Shown piece after piece: positions 9,192-15,789 of a stretch of DNA of 64,000 nucleotides. Location: the NCBI RefSeq assembly GCF_001650915.1, contig NZ_LXYO01000023.1, forward strand, positions 868,001 to 932,000, written 5' to 3'. The stretch comes from Marinobacter sp. EhC06 (GTDB taxonomy: Bacteria; Pseudomonadota; Gammaproteobacteria; Pseudomonadales; Oleiphilaceae). How positions within the stretch are numbered: the stretch's first letter is position 1; the number at the start of each line of letters is the position of its first letter. A program made the translations under genes and the position numbers. Below the pieces are notes generated by a model. The model was not told the DNA's origin, ran no database searches, and was given only the letters and a program-made list of their open reading frames with translations.

Positions 9192-10295
9192 TTACGCAAT
9201 TGAGCGCTCACTGGCCCAGTCAAGAATGGTTTTGGGGCCTCCGCGGACAAGAATTCGGCCCTCTTTCTGGCTCAGCTGGTAGTCGTACATGGGGTCGTAA
9301 TAGTCCTGAAGCAGCGCCTGAATCCACGCGTCATGGGCGCCAGTCAGTCCGGTGGCTTCCTGCTGCACAAGCGCCTCTTCCATCAGGCCGCGCAGCTGTT
9401 TATGCCGCTCGCCACCCAGGCGCTTGCGAATGCGATCAATGGCACTCAACAGGTAGTCCCGGAAATTCAGCCAGCCCGCTTCGGCTCCGTCGCGGTTCAC
9501 GTAATCCGAGAACATGCCTTCAACATAGTCTTCCCGGATAATGGCAACACGCTCTGCCATGGGTTGCTCAAGAATCAGCAACGGCGACTCGGCCATGCGA
9601 TCCTTGAGGGATTCGGGCAGGGCACAACGCCCTACCAGGCGGCTTTCATCTTCAAGGTAAACCGGGCCATCGTTGAAGTGACGTGCTTTGAGCATGGCTA
9701 CGGCCAGTCGGTTCTCAAAATCGATCTGTGAGGGTTGGGGCGTTACCTGGCGCCCGAAACTGGAGCCGCGGTGGTTGGCCAGGCCCTCAAGATCCACCGG
9801 ATTGGGGAGCTGTTTCAGTACCCGTGTCTTGCCGGTACCGGTGCGCCCGCTGAGAATCCGGAATTCGCCGGATTCAATCTGCGCTTCCAGGCTGTCGATC
9901 AGAAACCGGCGCAGTGCCTTGTAGCCGCCTTTGACCAGCGGATAGTCAATGCCAGCCTCCCGGATCCACTGTTGGGTAAGCCGGGAACGCAGGCCGCCCC
10001 GGAAGCAGAACAGATAACCCTCGGGATGGCGGGCAATAAAGCGCTTCCAGGCTTCAATACGCTGGGCCTTGATGTCGCCGGATACCAGCTGATGGCCCAG
10101 CTCGATGGCTTTGTCCTGGCCTTTTTCCTTGTAACAGATGCCGACCCGGTGGCGCTCCTCATCGTTCATCAGGGGCGCGTTTTCGGTTTTTGGAAAACTG
10201 CCACGACTGAACTCCACCGGTGCCCGGACGTCCATCAGCGGCACATCGTTCAGGAACAGGGAAAGGTAGTCGTCGGTGTCGGGTCTGCTTGCCAT
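9192..10295 (-). CDS. mnmH: tRNA 2-selenouridine synthase (geranyltransferase/selenotransferase)
   Basis: Modifies the wobble 2-thiouridine of certain tRNAs, first by geranylation and then by selenation using selenophosphate from SelD. The 367 residues split into an N-terminal rhodanese domain with the catalytic cysteine C97 in FCFRGG, and a C-terminal P-loop domain with GRTGTGKT at 150-157. Both domains and the length match the SelU/MnmH family. The start lacks a clear ribosome-binding site. No selenium gene is nearby, so SelD must be encoded elsewhere if the selenation step works. Confidence 0.92.
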   Translation of the reverse strand: MASRPDTDDYLSLFLNDVPLMDVRAPVEFSRGSFPKTENAPLMNDEERHRVGICYKEKGQDKAIELGHQLVSGDIKAQRIEAWKRFIARHPEGYLFCFRGGLRSRLTQQWIREAGIDYPLVKGGYKALRRFLIDSLEAQIESGEFRILSGRTGTGKTRVLKQLPNPVDLEGLANHRGSSFGRQVTPQPSQIDFENRLAVAMLKARHFNDGPVYLEDESRLVGRCALPESLKDRMAESPLLILEQPMAERVAIIREDYVEGMFSDYVNRDGAEAGWLNFRDYLLSAIDRIRKRLGGERHKQLRGLMEEALVQQEATGLTGAHDAWIQALLQDYYDPMYDYQLSQKEGRILVRGGPKTILDWASERSIA

Positions 10296-10428
10296 TTCAG
10301 CGGTAAACCAGTTGTCAGATGGAGGCGGCAGTATAGCGGAAATGGCTGTTTTCTGCTTGCCGCACCCTGTTTCCCGCCAGGGTCATGGGTACAATGGCGC
10401 CTCCGTGAAATTCGAGGTTGGATACCCC

Positions 10429-11124
10429 ATGTCTGAGGACTGTCTGAATCAGCACCTGCGCAAAACCCTGGCCCGGGGCCGGGTGGCCGTGTCCCGCCCC
10501 GCAGGCTGTGAGCGAATCGCCCTGTATCTCTTTGATCCGACGGTGCTTGAAGGGCCCTTGTCCCATGAAGAAGCTCAGGCGGTGGTTGCCGAGCCTGCCT
10601 ATTGGTCGTTTTGCTGGGCCAGCGGCCAGGTGCTCGCCAGCTGGATTCTGGACAACCCCAAGTGGGTCGAGGGTAAGCGGGTCCTGGATTTCGGTTCCGG
10701 ATCCGGAATAGTGGCCGTGGCTGCGGCAATGGCCGGAGCAAGGGAGGCCATCGCCTGCGACATTGACCCGGCGGCCCTGGACGCAGCCAGTGCCAACGCG
10801 GCTCTCAATGGCGTTTCCATTGGCCTTTGCCGTGACTGGGCAGATCGCCCGAAGCATCTGGACGTGGTGACAGCGGCGGATGTGCTCTACGATCCTGAAA
10901 ACCGGCCGTTGCTCGGAGTTTTTCGCGAGGCGGCACCCCGGGTTTTGCTGGCGGATTCGCGGATGAAAGTGTTGGGTGACAGCGCCTACCGCAGACAGAC
11001 AACGATTGAGGCCCGGACCTGGCCGGATCTGCATGAGTTCGAGGAGTTCAATAAGGTGCGCATCTATCTCGCTGGAGTGACCAGCGGGAAGGCTGAAGCA
11101 GAAGCGGTGGGCTTAAAAAAATAA
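10429..11124 (+). CDS. Class I SAM-dependent methyltransferase, nicotinamide N-methylase/ETF-beta type
   Basis: Protein of 231 aa with a Rossmann methyltransferase core: VLDFGSGSGIVAVAAA (motif I, about residues 84-99), CDIDPAALDAA (motif II) and a later DVVTAADVLYD. It resembles the protein-lysine methyltransferases of the Methyltransf_16 group that are often misnamed L11 methyltransferase. I chose the ATG at 10429; a GTG at 10405 is possible. The frame remains open upstream to 10276 but that part overlaps the mnmH start region and looks non-coding. Substrate unknown. Its 3' end overlaps the terminator of the minus-strand RNA at 11115-11347. Confidence 0.78.
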   Translation: MSEDCLNQHLRKTLARGRVAVSRPAGCERIALYLFDPTVLEGPLSHEEAQAVVAEPAYWSFCWASGQVLASWILDNPKWVEGKRVLDFGSGSGIVAVAAAMAGAREAIACDIDPAALDAASANAALNGVSIGLCRDWADRPKHLDVVTAADVLYDPENRPLLGVFREAAPRVLLADSRMKVLGDSAYRRQTTIEARTWPDLHEFEEFNKVRIYLAGVTSGKAEAEAVGLKK

Positions 11125-11347
11125 AGGGCAACCATACGGTTACCCTTTCTCGGAACAGGTCGGCGCATCCTTGCGCATTGGGCAACAGCCATGTTGCGAG
11201 ATCCTTGAGCCACTCCGTGGTGCCGGCATCCGAGCCGGCTATCCGAATAGTTATCCCTTAAGCGAGGCGTCCCTGTGTCCTTGCCTCTCCCTGCAATCCA
11301 TGCCGGGGTGCATCCAGTGCGTCGTCCATTTCCCTGTCGTCCTTGAT
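11115..11347 (-). ncRNA. CsrB/RsmY/RsmZ-type small RNA (RsmA/CsrA-sequestering), candidate
   Basis: Read on the minus strand, about 233 bases contain 14 GGA triplets, several in hairpin loops: GCGCA-AGGA-TGCGC (11163-11176), GCCGGC-TCGGAT-GCCGGC (11222-11239), CCAC-GGA-GTGG (11210-11220) and CTAT-TCGG-ATAG (11240-11251). The 3' end is a canonical terminator: AAAGGGTAACC pairs with GGTTGCCCTTT (one mismatch), then ATTTTTTT at 11115-11122. A TATAGT -10 box lies at 11354-11359, which puts the start near 11347. A GacA/UvrY-type palindrome sits about 175 bases upstream. RNAs of this class titrate the translational repressor CsrA/RsmA under control of GacS/GacA. The identity is inferred from architecture, not homology. 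Confidence 0.82.
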
Positions 11348-11353
11348 GTAAAC

Positions 11354-11359
11354 ACTATA
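11354..11359 (-). promoter_or_regulatory. -10 box of the Rsm-type RNA
   Basis: TATAGT on the minus strand, seven bases before the proposed RNA start. No good -35 hexamer is found at the right distance, as expected for a promoter that needs an activator such as GacA. Confidence 0.55.
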
Positions 11360-11516
11360 CCAATTGGATTCTGACAAACGTGTGAACTGTGCACCCGTTA
11401 CGATTGGGGTCGGCGTTGAATTATCCAATAAAATATACATATCAGTAAGTTAGGATTTCCCTAAGGGCGTATTCGCACCACTGCGCACGTGATGTCACCG
11501 CAAGATCTCACGTCTT

Positions 11517-11534
11517 TGTGAGATATATCTCACA
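11517..11534. promoter_or_regulatory. GacA/UvrY-type upstream activating palindrome
   Basis: TGTGAGATATATCTCACA is a perfect 18-base palindrome. It fits the published GacA/UvrY box form TGTRAG-N6-CTYACA found upstream of csrB, rsmY and rsmZ. Its centre is about 178 bases upstream of the proposed RNA start, similar to the distance known for rsm genes in Pseudomonas. It overlaps the stop codon of the VanZ-like gene. The spacing of eight between TGTGA and TCACA does not fit CRP (spacing six). The 170 bases between box and RNA contain no gene I trust. Confidence 0.72.
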
Positions 11535-11934
11535 GGGATCCTGGCGAATTTCGCAAATCCGGTTTTCCGACTCTGCGAATGCCGGGCCAGGGAAGGAGGC
11601 CGATGGCGATTCCGGCGCCGTCTGCTGCCAGATCTGCCAGGGAAAATTCCCGGTAGGGAAGGTTTGCCTGGATGATTTCGATCCCAAGGCCAAAGCTCAG
11701 CAGTGCCGGTGCAAACCAGATCGCCCGAAGTTCCGGCCAGGCCAGGCGGGTCAGTATGGTGAGTTCAAGAAAGGCGATCAGATGGTTAACCTTGTCGCTT
11801 GATGATGAGGGAATGGGGTAAGGATTGTCCGTTGTCGCAAGAAACCCGATGGCCAGCACGGAAACCACAAAAGCTGCCCGCCAGAGGGGGCGGTATTGCA
11901 AAAGGCTGGTCATTTGTTGTTTCAAAGTATCCAT
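11530..11934 (-). CDS. VanZ-like membrane protein
   Basis: Protein of 134 aa from the ATG at 11934, with about four hydrophobic segments. The pattern SDKVNHLIAFLELTILT followed by GIEIIQ and LADLAADGAGIAIG is typical of the VanZ-like family of small membrane proteins, where the HxxxF and EllQ-type motifs recur. Function in most bacteria is unknown. The frame extends further upstream to 12039, but that stretch overlaps the cysZ promoter region and contains no hydrophobic segment. The ribosome-binding site is weak, so the start is uncertain. Confidence 0.72.
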   Translation of the reverse strand: MDTLKQQMTSLLQYRPLWRAAFVVSVLAIGFLATTDNPYPIPSSSSDKVNHLIAFLELTILTRLAWPELRAIWFAPALLSFGLGIEIIQANLPYREFSLADLAADGAGIAIGLLPWPGIRRVGKPDLRNSPGSL

Positions 11935-12031
11935 CGGGGAAGTCACTGAGCGTTCTCGGGCTGTGGGAATGTTGCCAACATGATATGCTTTGCGCCCCGT
12001 CATTGTCATTGAAGCGGAGGTCCTGCCAGCT

Positions 12032-12781
12032 ATGCTCAAGGGTAATTTTTTTCGTGGACTGGGCTATCTGGGTGAAGGTTTCCGCCTGATTCGTCAGCCC
12101 GGCCTGCGGCTGTTCGTCATTATTCCACTGATTATCAATATTCTGCTCTTCGGCTTGCTGTTCTTCTTTATGGGAGAGCTTTTTGCCGGCCTGATCGCCG
12201 CCGCCATGGCGTGGTTGCCGGACTGGGCCTGGCTTCAGGCACTGGATTGGCTGTTCTGGATTCTCTACGGCGCGGTCATCGTGCTGATGTTGGCCTATGG
12301 CTTCGTGATTGTCGCCAACCTGATTGGCTCCCCGTTCTACGGCTACCTTGCCGAGTTGACGGAAAAACATCTGACCGGTCAGGAGGTGAACACCGACGAC
12401 AGCTGGGCATCCATTATCAAGGACATTCCCCGCGCACTCTGGCGTGAGGTCCAGAAGATTCTGTATTACCTGCCCCGTGCCATCGGCCTGCTTATCATCG
12501 GCCTGATCCCGGTTGTTAACCTGGTTGCAGCCGTTCTGTGGTTTCTTTTCAACAGCTGGATGATGGCCCTGCAATACGTGGACTATCCCGCAGACAACCA
12601 TAAGGTCAGCTTCCCCGCCTTGCGTCGTTTGCTGGGTGACACGCGGCTGTCTGCCTTCGGGTTCGGCTTACCGGTGGCATTGGCCGCCATGGTGCCGGTG
12701 CTGAACCTGTTTGTGGTGCCGGCGGCGGTGTGCGGGGCAACGGCTTACTGGGTGCGTGAGAACGGCGCCACAAGAACTTAA
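12032..12781 (+). CDS. cysZ: Sulfate transporter CysZ
   Basis: Inner-membrane sulfate channel that feeds assimilation to cysteine, 249 aa against 253 in E. coli. It belongs to the EI24 family: the N-terminus (GLGYLGEGFRLIRQPGLR) and the segment ANLIGSPFYGYLAE are typical, and hydrophobic segments lie near 25-50, 75-100, 145-180 and 210-235. I chose the ATG at 12032 with CGGAGG 12 bases upstream over an in-frame start at 11990. rapA starts 16 bases after its stop. Confidence 0.93.
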   Translation: MLKGNFFRGLGYLGEGFRLIRQPGLRLFVIIPLIINILLFGLLFFFMGELFAGLIAAAMAWLPDWAWLQALDWLFWILYGAVIVLMLAYGFVIVANLIGSPFYGYLAELTEKHLTGQEVNTDDSWASIIKDIPRALWREVQKILYYLPRAIGLLIIGLIPVVNLVAAVLWFLFNSWMMALQYVDYPADNHKVSFPALRRLLGDTRLSAFGFGLPVALAAMVPVLNLFVVPAAVCGATAYWVRENGATRT

Positions 12782-12797
12782 TTGGTCTGGAGGTTTC

Positions 12798-15659
12798 TTG
12801 GATACATCGGAATTTGTTATTGGTCAGCGTTGGGTCAGCCACAGTGATACCGGCCTGGGACTCGGAATTGTCACGGATATCTCCGGGCGCCGGGTGACCC
12901 TCGGGTTTCCTGCTGCCGATGAAGAGCGCACCTACGCGATTGATAACGCACCTCTGTCCCGCATCATCTATCAGCTGGGCGAGGAGATTGAGACCTTTGA
13001 CGGCGAGCGGTACACCGTTCGCGCGGTCGAGGATATCGGTGGTGTACTCATGTACCACGGAGACGATGGTACCGACCTGCATGAAATCTCCGAGGTAAAA
13101 CTTGCAGGCTCGGTTAATTTTTCAGCGCCGCACCAGCGGCTGTTCGCGGGCCAGTTCGATCGCAACGGCGCTTTCCGGTTGAGGTACGCCACACTTCAGC
13201 ACATGAACCGGCTGCGGGCATCCCCCGCCCAGGGGCTGATCGGCGCTCGCACCCAACACCTGCCGCACCAGATCTACATTGCCCATGAAGTTGCCCGGCG
13301 TCATGCGCCTCGGGTGCTGCTGGCCGATGAAGTCGGCCTCGGCAAAACCATCGAGGCGGGGCTTATCCTGCATTATCAGCTGCACACCGGGCGGGCAAAA
13401 CGCGCCCTTATCGTGGTGCCGGACTCCCTCACCCATCAATGGCTGGTGGAGATGCTTCGGCGTTTCAATCTGCGTTTCTCCATCGTGGATCAGGGTCGCT
13501 ACGATGCCCTGAAAGAGCAGGAAAGCGACGTTGATGCCCTGGTTAACCACATTTTTGGCGACGAAGACGCGGTCAATCCCTTTGAGAGCGAGCAGCTGGT
13601 GCTCTGCAGTCTCGATTTCCTGAAGAAAAGCCAGAAGGCGCGGGACGATGCCCTGAAGGCCGAATGGGACCTGATGATTGTAGACGAGGCCCATCATCTG
13701 GCCTGGAGCCCGGGAGAGGCCAGTCCGGAGTACCAGATCGTTGAGGAATTATCGGCGATCAGCCGGGGCTTGCTGTTGTTGACGGCGACCCCTGAGCAGG
13801 TGGGTGTTGCCAGTCACTTTGCCCGTTTGCGGCTGCTCGATCCGGCCCGTTTCCACGATCTGGAAGCCTTCCGGAAAGAGGAAGAGCAGTACGAGACGAT
13901 TAACGCTGTTGTCCGTCGGCTTCAGGACGAAGAATCCGAAATCAGTGCCGAAGACCAGAAACTGCTGCGGGAATGGCTTGGCGAAGAGCTGGACCAGCTA
14001 TTGGCCGGAGACAACCCACGGCAATCGGTCATCGATGCCTTGCTGGATCGACATGGCACCGGGCGGGTGCTGTTCCGGAACACCCGGGCGGCAATTCAGG
14101 GATTCCCCGAGCGCCGTCCCAATCCGGAGCCATTGGCTTGCCCGGCCATGTACGAAGGTCTGGCTTCAGGTATTCAGGGGCTGACCCCCGAGCAACTGGT
14201 GCCCGAGGAGCAGTGGCTGGCAGACGATCCGCGGGTGGCGTGGCTTGAGAAAAAGCTGGTCAGCCTGCGTCCCGCAAAGGTCGTTGTCATCTGTGCCAGC
14301 GCCGAGACCGCCATGGCCCTGGAGCATTATCTCCAGCTGCGGGCCGGCATCCGCAGTGCTGCCTTCCATGAGCACCTGAGCCTGATCGAGCGTGATCGCG
14401 CCGCCGCCTATTTTGCCGACACGGAGCAGGGTGCCCAGGCGCTGATCTGCTCTGAAATCGGCAGCGAAGGCCGTAACTTCCAGTTTGCCCATCACCTTGT
14501 GCTGTTCGATCTGCCCGCAAACCCGGACTTGCTCGAGCAGCGCATAGGCCGGCTGGACCGGATCGGTCAGACCGAAGCCATCGATATTCATGTTCCCTAT
14601 CTGCGTGATACCAGCCAGGAGGTGCAGTTCCGCTGGTTTCATGAAGGTTTGAACGCATTCGCCGAAAGCTGCGCCGTGGGTGTTGCGGTTCAGGAAACGG
14701 TGCAGGCCCAGTGGCAGCAGGCTATTGATGGTGATGCCAGTATCTCCGACGAGCTGGTGAAAGCTTCTGAAAACGAGGCGAAACGCCTGAAAACGCTGCT
14801 GCAAAATGGCCGCGATGCCCTGATTGAGCTGAATTCCTGCCGGCCTGAGGTGGCAAAGGATCTGATCGCTGCCATCGAAGACGAAGAAGCCGAGGCCAGG
14901 GTTCGGGACTACATGATGGAAGCCTTTGACATTCTCGGCGTGGACGTCGAAGACCATGCCGATCACTCCGATATTCTGCGGCCCGGCGAACAATACCAGG
15001 CTGGCCATGTGGCCGAGTTGCCGGAAGATGGGATGACTGTGACCTGGGATCGAAACAATGCCCTCGAGCGGGAAGATCTGGCGTTTATGAGCTGGGAGCA
15101 CCCGATGGTTACCGGGGTGATGGACTCGGTCACCAGTTCCGGTCTTGGCAAGGCCGCCCTTGCCAGCCTTTCCGTCAAGGCCTTGCCTCCTGGAACGCTG
15201 CTGATGGAAGCCCTGTTCACCGTGCACTGCCCGGCGCCAGAAGCCCTGCAGCTGACCCGCTACCTACCGGTCTCGCCACTTCGGCTACTGGTGGACGTGA
15301 ATGGCAAGGAACTCTCGGGGGCGTTGCCCCACGACCGCCTGAACGAGATGTGCTCGAATATCCGCCGGCGCACGGCCCAGGCAATCGTGCCCCAGATACG
15401 GCCCCAGGTCGAAACCATGGTGGATCACGCTGAGCGGTTGTCTGAGCCTCACCTGGAACCCCTGAAAACAGCGGCACTTGAGCAGCTCGCAGCCAGTTTC
15501 GAGCCGGAAATCCGGAGACTGGAAGCGTTGCAGAAAGTGAATCCGGCGATCCGTGAAGAGGAAATCGACTTCTTCCGGAACCAGTTCGCGGCGGCGAAAG
15601 AGGCCATAGGCCATGCCAGCCTGGCTCTGGAAGGTATTCGTGTGATTGTGACCTCATAA
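12798..15659 (+). CDS. rapA: RNA polymerase-recycling ATPase RapA (TTG start)
   Basis: SWI2/SNF2-type ATPase that binds core RNA polymerase and promotes its recycling, 953 aa (E. coli 968). Tudor-like N-terminal domains (to about 120) begin with FVIGQRW. Helicase motifs follow: DEVGLGKT at 177-184, VDEAHH near 292, LLLTATPEQ near 322, and in the second lobe SEIGSEGRNFQF and QRIGRLDRIGQ. The family N-terminus is reached only from a TTG at 12798, with GGAGG four bases upstream; no ATG or GTG fits. It follows cysZ by 16 bases and may be cotranscribed. Confidence 0.95.
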   Translation: MDTSEFVIGQRWVSHSDTGLGLGIVTDISGRRVTLGFPAADEERTYAIDNAPLSRIIYQLGEEIETFDGERYTVRAVEDIGGVLMYHGDDGTDLHEISEVKLAGSVNFSAPHQRLFAGQFDRNGAFRLRYATLQHMNRLRASPAQGLIGARTQHLPHQIYIAHEVARRHAPRVLLADEVGLGKTIEAGLILHYQLHTGRAKRALIVVPDSLTHQWLVEMLRRFNLRFSIVDQGRYDALKEQESDVDALVNHIFGDEDAVNPFESEQLVLCSLDFLKKSQKARDDALKAEWDLMIVDEAHHLAWSPGEASPEYQIVEELSAISRGLLLLTATPEQVGVASHFARLRLLDPARFHDLEAFRKEEEQYETINAVVRRLQDEESEISAEDQKLLREWLGEELDQLLAGDNPRQSVIDALLDRHGTGRVLFRNTRAAIQGFPERRPNPEPLACPAMYEGLASGIQGLTPEQLVPEEQWLADDPRVAWLEKKLVSLRPAKVVVICASAETAMALEHYLQLRAGIRSAAFHEHLSLIERDRAAAYFADTEQGAQALICSEIGSEGRNFQFAHHLVLFDLPANPDLLEQRIGRLDRIGQTEAIDIHVPYLRDTSQEVQFRWFHEGLNAFAESCAVGVAVQETVQAQWQQAIDGDASISDELVKASENEAKRLKTLLQNGRDALIELNSCRPEVAKDLIAAIEDEEAEARVRDYMMEAFDILGVDVEDHADHSDILRPGEQYQAGHVAELPEDGMTVTWDRNNALEREDLAFMSWEHPMVTGVMDSVTSSGLGKAALASLSVKALPPGTLLMEALFTVHCPAPEALQLTRYLPVSPLRLLVDVNGKELSGALPHDRLNEMCSNIRRRTAQAIVPQIRPQVETMVDHAERLSEPHLEPLKTAALEQLAASFEPEIRRLEALQKVNPAIREEEIDFFRNQFAAAKEAIGHASLALEGIRVIVTS

Positions 15660-15682
15660 ATCAGGGTCTGATGGCCGTAACT

Positions 15683-15712
15683 GGCTGACTGTGCGGCATT
15701 TGCTGGTCAGCC
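15683..15712 (+). other. Hairpin after rapA
   Basis: GGCTGAC (15683-15689) and GTCAGCC (15706-15712) can pair around a 16-base loop, 24 bases after the rapA stop. There is no T-run, so a role as terminator is uncertain. Confidence 0.3.
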
Positions 15713-15789
15713 CTCATCTGATGCGGTACCGTAAACGTAACGAATTGTAGTCTTCGAATTTTCCGAACCATGGATGACAGAGAGAACCT

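Noticed and set aside
10276..10428. Upstream extension of the methyltransferase
   Set aside because: It overlaps the start of the minus-strand mnmH gene, and the translation does not resemble the family. The ATG at 10429 gives a normal protein.
11258..11310. A possible fourth copy of the hairpin repeat (CATGGATTGC and CAGGGACG on the minus strand)
   Set aside because: The paired outer arms are missing. The similarity comes from GGA motifs that belong to the RNA at 11115-11347.
11258..11440. A 60-codon minus-strand reading frame starting at 11440
   Set aside because: It has no ribosome-binding site and its second half runs through the GGA-rich hairpins of the proposed Rsm-type RNA, which explain the sequence better.
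11517..11534. Reading the palindrome as a CRP/Vfr site
   Set aside because: TGTGA and TCACA are separated by eight bases instead of six, while the form TGTGAG-N6-CTCACA fits the GacA/UvrY box.
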